Of a stretch of 59,798 nt of DNA, positions 12,201 to 31,747 are shown in pieces; within the stretch, counting starts at the first letter, position 1; each line of letters starts with the position of its first letter. Location of the stretch: assembly GCA_020650975.1 (NCBI GenBank), contig JAIPMN010000492.1, positions 5,277 through 65,074 on the forward strand. Direction: 5' to 3'. A program made the position numbers and the translations under genes. The DNA comes from Apostichopus californicus. Taxonomy: Eukaryota > Echinodermata > Holothuroidea > Aspidochirotida > Stichopodidae. The notes below the pieces were generated by a model that saw only the letters and a program-made list of their open reading frames with translations, did no database searches and was not told where the DNA came from.

Positions 12201-14513
12201 AGATAACTCAGGAATCAATGCAGCCCGCCTCTAATGAAGAGACTTTGGTAATAACGGGAGTCAAAGATAAAGAAGAGAGGAGCCGTAGCAGAAAGGAATC
12301 AGATTCACTCTCAGAGGGTACATCTCCTACGGATAAAGAAACTAAATCTAAGTCAAGTGGGCAGAGCAATGCAGGGGAAAAGGGAAAAGGAGGTGGAAAG
12401 GGAAAGAAAGGGGGAGGTGGGGGCCATCAGAGAGGAGACCAAAAATCCAGGAAATCAAAGAATGGGCAACAACAAGAACAATCATCGTCATCACAAGGGG
12501 GTAGCAGTGGTGGGAAGGAGGGCAAATCAAAAGCAAAGAGGAAAGGAAGCAAAAGACCAGAACAAAGAAGGGAACAAGAGGTTAATTCCAGGAATTCATT
12601 AGATTCAGAAAGAAGAAATTCCAGAGGAAATGACAGCGGAGGGAGCAGATCTAGTCTGAACGGAGATAACTTTCCCGACCTTCTTGCCGAGACGCCCAAA
12701 GTGAGAGACAGTGTAATAATTGACGACAACGGTAACAAGACAAGGAATCCCCGACAAGCAGTTGCAGCGTCTGCTCTGCAGGGGGCTGCAGCAGCCATAG
12801 GCCATGCTCTTCCAGATCCAGCGAACAGGGCCGAACTTGAGGAACTTCCAGGGGACGAAAGAAGGTCTCGAAAGGACAAAACGAGAAGAGGAAGAATGCT
12901 GTCCAAAGCGGACAGGTTGTCAAAGCTGGACTTATTCCGCCGAGCTCGTTCTGTCGATACCTCAAAGGCTCCTCGTGATAGATCACCAAGTTTAGAGCGG
13001 CCTGGGCGCGGCGGGAGGGCCAGTTCGATGGATCGATCCAAAAAGCGGGACAAATCTCCCACCGGTATGAAGGGGAAAGGCAAAGATAAAGATGGACAGA
13101 GAGGAGGCTGGAAGAGGATACTGAGAGCTTCCAAGTAAGTATTATGTGTACATGATGCTTGTTGCAACATGATAACCTTGGATGGTCTAGTATGGTAATT
13201 ATCTGTGACAATTTTTAATTGGAACCATTAGCATGGATGCTTGACACATGCTCCTTGCTGTTATTGCACTAAAATGTTTAACAGTAATTTACTGCATTAG
13301 TGATTACTGTGAAGGAGACTAGGTTCTCCAAATGTTTGCCAATTACTAATTACCATAATCAGTGTTCCTGCACTGATATTACAGTTTGAGTCTTTTCCAA
13401 TTAATGAAGTTAATAGCATACCTCTTCTATAAAACAAAAAATCACTGTTGGATTATCATGTTAATATGGATTGTTTTTTGGCTTAAATTTTCAAGTTTCC
13501 AGGATTGCCCCTTCTCGCTTCATGAATATGCATACCTTGCTAATTTTTGTTATTCTGCAGTTTCCTTGATAACTTGAATAAGAATACACAACAACAAGAA
13601 GAGTATGGAATTATTGCTTATACCTCTTAACAACTGCGTGTTGGTTTACTCATTGTATTTATGGATATTAAATCTTCAATATTATTTCATTTACATTAAT
13701 CACATTTTATTTCATGACTGTGTATCCCAGCACATACTGTACCATGTATCCAATTTACACACTCATTATGTACTATTCTCATCACTGATATATCTCAGCT
13801 TATATTTCCTATTTATTTAAAATCAAATATTGGACTCGATGTTTAGGAAACATTCGCACCTGAAATGAAAGTCCAGGTCACGTGATCAAGATAGTCTTAA
13901 TAAGAGAATTGATATGTTTGGTTTTGAGTCTAGTCGTTATGTTGTATGCATAACAAACTTGACTCCTTCCCAACCATCCCTAAGAAATTTTGATAAAACT
14001 GGATCAAAGAGTTTATGAAAATTCCTCAATCATAGCATTGTAAGAGACCTACACAGACCTGCACAGACCTGCAATATTGAAAGTAAACAAATTGGCCCAG
14101 AAAATGAAAATATGTAAAGAGGGCTTCAGTAATAGCACATTTCTATTGTCTGAATTTGCTTGGGTAAGTTTGCTTGTGTTCCAGAGTCAAGAATTTATGT
14201 TTGAGATGAGAGAGCAGAAATAAGTTGATGCTCTTCAACTGTTCTATTTTTGTTTTTGTTTTATTATTTTGCCTTTTCAAATTAATTTTTATGTTAACAA
14301 GGTTTTATCAATCCCCTTTATTATTATTTCAGTGATTCTTTAGTAGATTCAATCACTGACAGTGAAGGTTATGATTCTTTAACCACCGGGAGTGCAGATT
14401 TACTGAATGAGTCCGGTTTCCCATCTCCTAATTTGCATGTCAAACCTGGTGATGCATGCTCAATAACTGAAGATGGTAACATGGTGGTTGGAGCCAGTGT
14501 ATTCTATTGTTAA
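249..14513 (+). CDS. Large unrecognised coiled-coil / disordered Lys-Ser-rich protein, 3' part of gene (8 exons)
   Basis: Coding exons read from splice sites: 249-398, 982-1770, 3787-3978, 7049-7305, 7935-8118, 9195-9430, 10106-13134 and 14333-14513 (stop TAA 14511-14513). Every junction is GT-AG and the phases match (1,1,1,0,1,0,2), giving 1671 complete codons plus a split first codon; the 5' end is left of the window. Exons 1-2 carry a repeated motif of the form LSE(D/E)F..KL..WDKKK. Exons 2-4 contain charged coiled-coil-like stretches (for example the Gln/Glu/Lys-rich ends of exons 2 and 4). Exon 6 has Pro/Thr/Glu-rich imperfect repeats. The 3-kb exon 7 is Ser/Lys/Arg-rich and probably disordered, ending in a basic region with RRARS and GWKRIL. 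I see no enzyme domain and do not recognise the family. A cytoskeletal or scaffold role is only a guess from composition. Confidence 0.8.
864..925. repeat. Short tandem repeat, about 22 bp x 3
   Basis: Three imperfect copies of a unit built on TTTTGTGTGGAAGTT lie in the intron 399-981, just before exon 2. Confidence 0.6.
1771..3786. other. Intron with a possible degenerate LTR-retroelement fragment
   Basis: The intron of the scaffold-like gene runs between the GTAATA donor and the CAG acceptor. Part of it (2260-2800) has higher GC and complexity than its surroundings and looks like mobile-element debris (separate entry). Around 3620-3680 there is a short TGGGTAATG-type imperfect repeat. No coding exon was found. 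Confidence 0.6.
2580..2765 (-). mobile_element. Possible LTR remnant of a retrotransposon
   Basis: Read on the minus strand, a purine-rich tract (GCGGGGGAGGAGA, about 2754-2766) is followed at once by TGTAGGCATTGACAG, then a TATATA box and an AATAAA hexamer. This is the order polypurine tract, LTR start (TG), promoter, poly(A) signal. No second LTR, pol-like ORF or target duplication was seen, so this is a weak call. Confidence 0.3.
3979..7048. other. Large intron with a tandem duplication and C/G runs
   Basis: The intron of the scaffold-like gene holds a poly-C run at about 5103, a poly-G run at about 5690, the 95-bp duplication at 5302-5475 and AT-rich sequence. No additional exon in phase 1 was convincing. 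Confidence 0.6.
5302..5475. repeat. 95-bp tandem duplication
   Basis: Two adjacent copies share GTACCTTGACAAAC, TTTGCTGTGCACATACTGAT and GGGCTGTCCATACCA. Copy 1 begins at 5302 and copy 2 at 5397, with small indels between them. Confidence 0.85.
8068..8880 (+). repeat. About 155-bp tandem array copying an exon end and its 5' splice site
   Basis: The last 50 bases of exon 7935-8118, its GTATGAGC donor and about 100 bases of intron are repeated head to tail. Donor positions are 8119 (the real one), 8275, 8430 and 8587. A fifth at 8756 has GT changed to GC, and an eroded sixth copy lies near 8820-8875. Spacings are 156, 155, 157 and 169 bases. Copies are roughly 90% alike by eye and decay toward the 3' end. 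Confidence 0.9.
9850..9970. repeat. TCTG/TCTA tetranucleotide microsatellite
   Basis: A run of about 120 bases of interleaved CTGT and CTAT units in the intron 9431-10105 of the scaffold-like gene. ORFs across it (for example 9810-10049) are low-complexity artefacts. Confidence 0.9.
10106..13134 (+). CDS. Giant 3-kb exon of the unrecognised scaffold-like protein
   Basis: This is a component exon of the gene at 249-14513. It is a single open frame of about 1010 codons, entered in phase 0 after an acceptor at 10104-10105 and left in phase 2 at a GTAAGT donor (13135). Reading past the donor meets TAA at once (13136-13138), so intron retention would end the protein here. The product is rich in Ser, Lys, Arg and Glu, with poly-Pro (KPPPPPV), a Gly/Lys tract, many basic Ser sites (RRxS type) and two similar short segments, LKAKF and VRAKF. 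The C-terminal 150 residues are more ordered-looking and strongly basic, with SKADRLSKLDLFRRARS. No known domain was recognised. Confidence 0.85.
13135..14332. other. Intron before the last coding exon
   Basis: AT-rich sequence from the GTAAGT donor to a TTTCAG acceptor. No repeat or extra exon stands out. Confidence 0.6.
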
Positions 14514-14925
14514 CCATGGTAATCGTTGTTTCATTCATTCCGCAACGTAGTCAGATCTAATGTCCGAAGGGGGGGAAGGGGGGTCTAACATTGTTCTGAT
14601 TGGTCAAGTGGTACTGCACCATGATGAGGGGCATGGGGGGGGGGGCTGAGAGGGTGGAAGGAGGAGTGGTTAAGTGGTCATAATTATGGTGAAGAACTGG
14701 CCATATGAATGTGGGTGGCAGTCCCCTTCAGCTTCATTCAGATTTGCCAAGTACTGTCAGCCTCCAGTCAATGCAATCTCCAAATTATTTTCATAAACTG
14801 GAATTAGTTGAAAAACAAACGTCAGTGTAAATGTTAATATGTGAACTGTTTTGGTAGTTGTTGGTTAGTATCAAATTTGTAATTTTTGTATATTTTAATA
14901 TTTCTATAACAAGCTAATAAAGCTA
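14514..14925 (+). promoter_or_regulatory. Putative 3' UTR and poly(A) signal of the scaffold-like gene
   Basis: The sequence after the TAA at 14511 is AT-rich with G-runs (14570-14650). It contains the hexamer AATAAA at 14916-14921, about 400 bases after the stop. Further AATAAA hexamers occur at about 19329 and 20963, so a much longer 3' UTR cannot be excluded. Confidence 0.45.
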
Positions 14926-17290
14926 TATATACATGTATACATATCATACTCACTAAAATAATTGCATGCAGCATGTTATAATCATATTTATGTTATTTTT
15001 TTTAGTGAAAGCACTAACTCTCTGGGCATTGTGCTGTTTGTCTAAGAGGAGAAAATGGGAGGGGTTGGGAAGAGGTGGTGGAGGGTGGTGTTGGGGAGGG
15101 GGGGGGTGGAGGAGGTGATAATGAAAATGCTAGTTTGATAGTGTAACAATACACACTTTTTTCATGCTACAGTAATCTTCATTTTGCTATCAGAGTTGCA
15201 AGATTGTATTTGTCTGTGTGTGGGTGGGTGATTGGGTTGGGGGGGGGGAGGGGATTTTTGGAACTGGTGAGAGGGTAAACTAACATTTTTTGTGCTACCA
15301 CTGAAACGACACTAGTTTCTCTAAGTATGTATTAAGTCTACCCACTATATGTATATCCGGTTGCTTCACTTTCCTTGATCTTGTTTACTTGTTATCAGAG
15401 TATTTTAACCTCTCTTTATTTCTCACCTTCCGTAATTTCTTTGTTTTTACCATCTACCTCTCATCCAGTAGATTATATTTTGGTGACATTGGCATGCGAA
15501 GGCAAGAGTCTGGAGGCAAACAGCATGGTTTGAAAAATTCTCTTTTCGATAATTCGTTTTTTGATGTGATCATCTTCTGACATCATGGTCTTTTGAAAGT
15601 TTGAAGTGGGATCTGTCTTGCAAGCATGCTACAACCACAGAAATCCAACCATGCCCCCTCTTGCAACTTATAGTCCACTACATCAAACCCCTCTCTCCAC
15701 TCCCCTCTCCCCTCTCTCCTCTCCCCTCTCCCACACCACTGACCATCGTTTTGGCTTCATTTTTGTTCCTCTAAGCAGGCAATACTTAATTTCAATAGAT
15801 CTTACTTTATATTTACATCCACATGACATTAAAACCATTATGGGTTGCCTTCAACACAGATGAGATATAATGTTTACACACGTTGTGTCAGTTCGACATT
15901 TTACTCAGCTCTTCATGAAATCTTCTCGTCTCCCTTTGCTCTCACCTCATTTGTTACGTTACATTTCTGAGTATTTTGGTGTGTACTAAATAGTACAAAT
16001 TTGCCATATAGATCATATTTGTGAAGTCATTTTTGTGGGCTATTTATATCAATCAAAAATCAAAGAAAGATGGTTGATAATTTGAACAAGAAACTTTGTT
16101 GTTACATATTTCTGGTAATTGTTACAGTTAAATACATCTGGCTTTAAGCCTTGTAAGTTGCCTACATTGACAAAAACCTTCATTACTATGGAGTGGACCT
16201 TTCCATGGGTGGGAAGGGGGTGGGGAAGATGGAACTGCAAATCTAGGAAAGTTCACAAATTCATCTGAAAACACATCTTCATGTCAGACACTAAAGTATG
16301 CAAATTGCTGTCCATCTGCCCCACCCCCTTACCCCTTCCTTAAATTATACACCCCTGGAGGAGGGAGTGGGTCACCATACTTCATTCGATTTGTTTAAAC
16401 ATGGGTTTTCTGTTAATAGTTTGTTTTGTCCTGCTGCTTGGATTGTTATCACTGAAATGTACAAAATAATAACATACAAAATGGTGGGAGACAGTCCCAA
16501 AAGAATTGCTATTAAAGAAAGCAAAAGAATTTTGTCATCTAAAAGCAAGTTTGCTGAGTTTTAAAATTTTTTGTTACCTATCAGCTGATCATATATCTTC
16601 ATTTGAAGTATAAAGCTTTTGTTTCCATGGCTGCTTTAATTTTTTTCTTCAAGTTTTTTTGGACCTAGAGTGGTGTTTTAATTCGCCGTGCTTTGCTGCT
16701 GTTTGCCCAAGTCTCTGAACTCGTTGCCGGTGTCACCGAAACTTTCTAACGTTTGAACCTTTGGTTTTCATTCCAGTTTTTGTTCTTCACAGAGTATAGA
16801 GAGTCTGACCTCCCTCTATTTTGATAATGCTTGAGGTCAAAAGCAGAAGGTCAAAGGTCAAGCAAGACAATTATGGAGCAATGACAACGATGGAGAGGTA
16901 TATTATGTCCGACTGAGGCTGGCTTCTCTCATCCTTTAAGAATGAGGAAATCTTCAGCTTCAGAGACTCAGAAAATTACCTCTAAAATTCCCACATCGAC
17001 AGCATGGGAAATGTTACCCACTTAATCAGCATAGTGGCTACCCAGGAGCATGATGGACTCGGAAGTCGAGGACTGAAAAGGAGAGGATGATTTAAAACAA
17101 GAAGAGAAGAGAGAATTAATGATTTGAACATATCAGCATAACAATCACATACAACTCGGAACAGATTTTTTTTATATATGTCACAATTGATGAAGGGACT
17201 GTGTACTGGAATAGATATTTTTGAGCCTCAAAGCTGCAGCTGGGTGCATTTTCAACATAATTTTCTTACCATAAAGTGCACTTGAACATA
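14926..17290. other. 3' flank with G-rich and pyrimidine-rich tracts
   Basis: Holds a long G-rich block (15048-15116), a second G-run (15238-15255) and a CT-rich tract (15688-15735). The possible alternative exon at 15469 lies here. An acceptor-like TTCTTCACAG at about 16793 gives only a short open stretch and could at most be a non-coding exon. No gene recognised. Confidence 0.5.
15469..15580 (+). CDS. Possible alternative last exon of the scaffold-like gene
   Basis: A pyrimidine-rich tract and CAG (to 15468) precede an open stretch. Joined in phase 2 to the donor at 13135, it would encode about 37 residues, including RRQESGG, and end at TGA 15578-15580. This would replace the exon at 14333-14513. 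Evidence is splice-site quality and phase only, so it may be chance. Confidence 0.3.
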
Positions 17291-17295
17291 ACTTT

Positions 17296-17822
17296 TAGTT
17301 TCAACTCAGTTTTATTGTTTTAAGCTCATTCAATTAAGTTGAATTCATTCTGTTAACTTCAACTCACTGTCCAAGTTTGAACTTTATCAGTTAGTTTGAA
17401 CTCATTCTCTTAGTTTGAATTCATTCTCTTAGTTTGAACTTACTCTGTAAGTTTGAACTCATTCTATTAGTTTGAACTCATTCAGTTAGTTTGAACTCAT
17501 TCTGTAAATTTGAACTCACTCTGTAAGTTTGAATTCTCTTAGTTTGAACTCATTCTGTAAGTTTGAACTCATTCTATTAGTTTGAATTCATTCTCTTAGT
17601 TTGAACTCATTCTGTAAGTGTAAACTCATTCTGTAAGTAAGAACTCATTCTGTAAGTGTAAACTCATTCTGTAAGTAAGAACTCATTCTGTAAGTTTGCA
17701 CTCTTTCTATTAGTTTGAACTCATTCCTAAAGTTTGAGCTCATTTTCTTAGTTTGAACTCATTCTGCTAGGTGGAACTTATTCTATTAGTTTCAACTCAT
17801 TCTGGTAGGTTCAAGTCAATCT
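17296..17822. repeat. 19-bp minisatellite, about 27 copies
   Basis: Degenerate head-to-tail copies of AGTTTGAACTCATTCTRTW, with the central TTTGAACTCATTCT best conserved. Variants such as GTGTAAACTCATTCTGTAA form small local blocks (17615-17690), showing recent local duplication. Confidence 0.9.
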
Positions 17823-17830
17823 GTTTGTTT

Positions 17831-20800
17831 GTTGCAATAAGTACAATTATACAGACGTTTAAAACTCTTCAGGAAATATCTACAGTTCGACTAGACCTAC
17901 TGCACTACCATAGTAGAGAAGTACCATAGCAGAGAAACCTAGCCTTTCTCAGCTGACTGTGCATATTTCATATCTGGGTAGAAATTAAATATTCCTTTAA
18001 CATCTTAGGTTTAAGGTGTCCATGTTGCAATGATCCAAGGAAAGTATGTGAAATCAGGGAACAATTTATTCCGAGGACATTACATGAATAGACGTTTTGG
18101 ATGAAGAGATAAATGTTACAGATTCTTACCAAAAATATTGCTTAATTTGATTGAGCAAATCAGGTGAAAAGTAGAACATGATTATGAAAGGCAACCCGCA
18201 GATAAATATGCCATTATTCTCTGAACTGGTTTATCGACAGTATCTGTGTTAGGAGAATTACCTAATGTTCGCTGTTTAGTTTTCAGGCAGTTGAGTACGA
18301 ACAAAAATTGAAACTTCTTCATAATCAGTGAGAACATTAGCTTGGTGTATGGGCCCAAGAAGAAGATGAGAGAAATGCAAAATATAACTGTTGAGGTTTT
18401 GAAAGAGTTGATGATCTTACATGGATCTGACGTTGATAAGAAAACATACAAACCTCACCAGAGTGAGGAACATATGCACTCACACACTAGGTTCTTCCAT
18501 AACTCAGACAGGAGTGGATTGGTTACATGCAACTTGTATAACTACCAAGAGACGTAAACCAAGAAAATATGATGAACATTTCATTTCTTTTTTTTGGCAT
18601 TGCCTTTAATATGTGGTTGGTTGCATACTGAACTTACAAAGTCACATATAAATATATCATCAACGTAAAGCCATCATGATACGGTTTTGATCCTGCGACG
18701 CCCTGTTGCCTGTTGGGAGTAAAAATGACAATTGTACAGAAAACCATCCGAATTGCCACCAGATCTTGACTCGCTTAAAGTTTCAAAAACCACTTTCGGT
18801 CGGTTCAACAGTGATAGATTTCCTGGTACATTAAGGAGGCTCACATGAGAAGAGTCAGTGTTCTTATGACAACGTTGTTTTTCTGAGAGGTAACAGTTTG
18901 AGAACAAAGGTGACAATTTGTCATTTTCTGGCAAATTTGGGAATTGAAGAGGGGTGGGGGTGGGGGTTTGGCAGGGGCAAAACTGATGACCAACAAGCTT
19001 CCTGTTTAATATTTTGAAGAACCGATGTATAAAACTCTTTAGGAAACTAAATGAGAAGAAATACCGTCTAGGTTCTTGGCTGCTCAGGATTAAGTCTGTT
19101 CAATAACAAGGAAAATACTTCAAAAATTATTTAACTGTTGCTTTTAACATCATCTTGAGGATATATTTTACCCTTATGCTTATAAACTGATGCTCATAAA
19201 GTTTGCAATATTGATATATTTGATATTCATAGATTAACTGATAAGAGGTGCTTCTTTTATGACAGCTCATATAACATTGAAATCATGTGTAAAAATAAAA
19301 TACAAATCTCTATGCAATCACTGTACAATAAACACTTAATTAACATGTTAACTCAGTAATTTTACAATATGTATTTCATTTTCTGGTTGATGGTCAATAT
19401 GATTATATAGCTAACCATGTTAGTTTGGATAAAGTCCAGAGTTTATTTTTTGGGTCAGTATTGGAACCAAATCTAATTTATGACAGAGCAGTACTTTAAA
19501 ATTCAAGAATAAATGCTACAGGTATGCACTTTTCAATGATTGAACTAGAACAGAGGTTCTTAATAGGTTCTCGCAAAAACAGACCCCCACCCCCCCCCCC
19601 ATAAAAAAAAGTGGAAGAAAAACCGGAAAAGAAAGAAGGCCCACAATCATGCAAAACTTGGGTATGCAGGTCAACATACTTTTTGACTTGAGTAATGACT
19701 TAAGTACTGTGCTGGCCTACCCTGAACATTGCTTAACCCTAGGTATGGTGAGTTTTGAATTCTCTCTGGCCTTTTGCTCCATTACCCATATTTACTCTGG
19801 CCCACAGAGAAACTTGACTGATATATAAAGTCTTCCTTAGATATTTCACTGTAAGGCAAGCATCAAAATATGCTGTTTGTATAATATGTGCCTTTTTGTT
19901 AGCAAAATGGGTTATTCCATAAAACAAGAGAAAAAGTAAAAACCAGGGCTTCCAATCTTCTAGATCTCTTCCTTAGGAAATTACTTTGTATTTTGGCCGT
20001 AAACCTATGTAACTATATGGTGTCATATTCATTCATCGATTTCTTTGTGAAGATTAATTGTAGTCCTATGTTGATGTAAATTGAAATTGTAACAGGCTAA
20101 TTTAAGTGTGTAAAGTCTAAAACAGCTGAATTAATCCTAAAACACGATCACTTGAGTCCGATTACTTGAGTCGGATGAAACTCCAAAGAGTGCCTGTCAC
20201 CTTAACAGCTGCTAGGATTTGATTACAGCTTCTTTATACCTTTAGTTTAGAATGATCTTCGTCCATGATTAATTATCCTCTATTATGTACTGTACCAAAA
20301 TGGTTTCATTCTTGGACAAACTTGTGCCCATTATGTAACATAAGGTGACATTTTAAACATCTGCAAAATAACGTGCAGTTTACTTGGATATTGTGATGTT
20401 CTGTATATACAACATTGTAAGCAATGCTTCACCCTTCCTACACTTGTGACATTAAGTAATGGGGATGTGTATGCATTTTTGTATTGCACTTTTGATATCT
20501 GCTACCAGATTTGTGTCATCTTGTGCAAAATTCAAATCACGATAATCTAAAGCAATCCTCATGTAATATGGCATGCTGGTCATGCCATGAGAAAACAATC
20601 AATTGTGATATTGTTGGAAGGAATGTAAAACTGTTGGATCGCCTACATTGTTTTGTACAAATGTTCTACGTGTGTGTACAAAGTTTACACGGTACTGTAT
20701 TTGTTTTGTATATGTTTCTCACCAAATTCTGTCATCTGGAGACAGTTTTGTTGTGAATTCATTTGTTGTAATGAAAAAAAAAAAATCATAATATCATGTA

Positions 20801-23400
20801 CAGTTTTTCTATACAGTGATAGAACAGTAGATTGTGTAACCAAGACCTTTTCTTCTGTTGGAAGCGATAAAACCTTCAAACAGGGTACTGTTTAGTTTGT
20901 CTCTCATATTATTCATATATATTCAGACAGGAGTATTAAACATACTAAGAACTGTACAATAAATGACTATTGTATTCAGAAAGAAATAATGACATGTCAC
21001 ACACAGTTGATGAAGTGAACAGGGTGGATAAGAACCTGTCATCGATCTTGTTTCCCTAGATGCGGGGCTGAGATGAAGATAAAAAGAGAAGATCAGAAAT
21101 GAATACTTTAATTCACAGATTGAGATTCTTGCTTTGTAATGGTGTGGAGAGGGTTGGGAGGGGGTGGGTGGGGGAGGGGGGGGGGTTGGACCAGTGCTTT
21201 GTAACACAATCAATTCTTTGGTGATAGCTGTTTATGTCTTCTTAGAGGGTTCCTACATAAGCTAGAGTGATTTCTTTCCAGAAACAAGTATCATTGCTCA
21301 GTATGTTGAATGCTTGTTGACCATGGTGACAAAACTATGAGGGTTACAGGGAGAGAGGAAGGGCAGGTGGGAGGGGTGTGATGACAAAATGATATCCCAT
21401 ACAAGTATTCACCACTCCTTCCTCTCAAACCAATGTACATTAATTTATCAATCTTATATAGTTTTTAATATTTGCTGGGAATAACTTCAGCTTGAAATTT
21501 CTATGGCATCATGTCTCACTTGAAATGACTTTTTCGGTCAATGTGGTGCAAAAAAATTTACATCTAATTTCATAATTTACATCTAATTTCATAATTTACA
21601 TCTAATTTCATAATTTTAATGACAAAACAAGTTACATTGAGAATAATGGTCCTAACAGCTACTTCTTTTATGTGCAATCATGATGTAAGAAAGCAAAACA
21701 AAATGTTCTTGCTTCTCATTAATTTCTTAAACTGGAAATATCTGTCAATGGAATTGTTTTGTTTTTCAATGTCTTCAATTCGGGTGCATCGAAAGACAAT
21801 TGTGAATAGGGTGGGTCAGGGAGTAAAGGAAGGTGATACTATGAACTGGAATTTAATCCAATTACTCAGAATAAATGTATAATTTAATGTTTCTATTTAA
21901 ACAATGCAAAGGCCATCAAAACATGACATGCTTGTGTTTATTTGGTGAAATACTGACAAACACATTGAATGAATTTTTAATCGGTGTAGCTGCCATTATG
22001 GTAAACTTTATTTACTTGTAGAAATTAACGGATCTGTTAACTTTATTCGTAATAATTTTATGTAGAGAGGTACAAATTAAGACTATTATTTATTGGACAT
22101 TCATGTTGATGACCATATTTAAATGGAAAAATCTTGACTCGGATTTGATGAATGTTTGTACAAAGATGAAGCAATAAATGTGTCCTTTGCACAATTTAAA
22201 AGAACAATTATGTTATATCATCTTTATGTGTCTAATAGAAGACTTATGATCATATTAGAAAAGGACTCCATTCTAAAATAAATTGATTGAAATTAGTGAC
22301 AGCATCAGTGATATTACAAAAGTCATACCTAGGAAGGGTAATCCCATCCCCTCCCTCTCCCCTTCGACTCCAACTCACCTCCCATCTTGATCTACAAACC
22401 ACATTTGTTTTATTTCAAATAAAACCCTGTTTGTAAGTACACTGTTCCAATGAAAAGAGTTAGTGTTGACAAAGGCCTCTCATCATCCCCTTTGCCTCCC
22501 CTCCCCCACCCCCCCATATCCCCATATCTTGCAATGTCCTGTCAGTCATTCTCACTACCATTTTTTGTCTTCAAGAAATGGCTCATTGTTCTGACAGCAT
22601 TTTGCCTGCTAGAGCAAAGATGCTTTTGACAGACAGGGGCCTATACACTACCCACCATATGATAGCTGATAACTTGCCCTATTGTGGTACTTCAAGATTT
22701 CAATAGCATGGCCATTTTGAGCTAGAATAGGAGCAAGTTTAGCAGAGTGAACTCCAACCCTTCTGACTGCTCTTGTAAAATGCTTTTAATCAAGGCAGGA
22801 CCATTGCTATAAGGACACAGGGAATTTTCTCCCAACCCCTCCTCCGCGCAGCTGACTTCTGCCCCCCCCCCCCACCTCAGTGCTGCGATGTTTACTTCAC
22901 AATTTACAGGACAAGAGTATTCTGCCTCTCCATCTGTAAATTGTTAGTGGAGCCCTTCCCTAAACTGTGGGTGCCCATCCAATTCCTAGCTCCCGGCCAG
23001 TGAATCACTTTAGTGCCCCTATTTTCGCAACATCTTTTTAAGCAATATTCCTGATCACAAATTACTATTTTTTCATTACTCCTATGATAGTGATATGATA
23101 TCACTATTGTGGATGTTACACTGATAAATGCTTGAACTGCAGGGCGTGCACCCATTTCTCATGCACTGATAAAATGAAGCATCACCTTTTGGTCTTTGGC
23201 GGGTATACGAATGCAGGTCTTAAAGCAAAAAACTTTAGAAATATGACCAACATAGAACCTAAAAGCTCAAAACGATCCTCTCACTTTCGTAGCATGGCCA
23301 GAAATTGGGCCTGCTATACTGAAATTAGCGTTCATGCGATAATTGTTTTTTCATCAGCTTGTACCTTGTTTGGCTCTAAAGAAGCAAGCTTAAATTTTGC
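17831..23400. other. Intergenic region without a recognised gene
   Basis: AT-rich sequence with scattered AATAAA hexamers, poly-C and poly-G runs (19585, 21160-21187, 22500, 22862) and a 19-bp x 3 repeat at 21555-21614. ORFs are short, lack recognisable domains and lack supporting splice structure. Part of it may be 3' UTR of the upstream gene. Confidence 0.5.
21555..21614. repeat. 19-bp tandem repeat x 3
   Basis: Three essentially perfect copies of AATTTACATCTAATTTCAT. Confidence 0.9.
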
Positions 23401-23643
23401 ACTATTGGCGCTCCAAGTTAGGCGTTTACAGCACATGACGTCACTCAAACATTTCCGAATGAGCATGCGCATGTTTTTGCGAGGCACATTTCGCGCAAAT
23501 AGGTCCATATCGCGTCATAACAAACAATTTACAAACAACCTGCCTGAGAATACACATGTTGTGTGCACTATACTACTGCTATACACACTATAGCTATAGT
23601 GTATACATTATATGCACACAGTAAACGACACATGGTGATAGTA
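23400..23643 (+). promoter_or_regulatory. Putative KAT8 promoter and 5' UTR
   Basis: The 240 bases before the KAT8 ATG contain CG dinucleotides at higher density than nearby DNA. There is a perfect CRE-type palindrome TGACGTCA (23436-23443) and an NRF1-like GCATGCGCATG (23463-23473). An 18-bp perfect palindrome, ACACTATAGCTATAGTGT, sits at 23585-23602. CRE and NRF1 sites are common in promoters of animal housekeeping genes; use of these sites is inferred. The transcription start cannot be placed. Confidence 0.5.

Positions 23644-31747
<8,104 letters not shown>

Noticed and set aside
12427-13170. 247-codon antisense ORF opposite the giant exon
   Set aside because: Mirror of a Ser/Lys/Arg-rich coding exon; Leu/Ser/Pro-rich with no domain, while the plus strand fits a continuous spliced gene.
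18342-18609. Overlapping short ORFs in the intergenic region
   Set aside because: No domain, repeat-free chance ORFs in AT-rich DNA without acceptor/donor structure.
23132-23593. 153-codon ORF upstream of KAT8
   Set aside because: No recognisable domain and unusual composition. It overlaps the likely promoter and has no splice or homology support.
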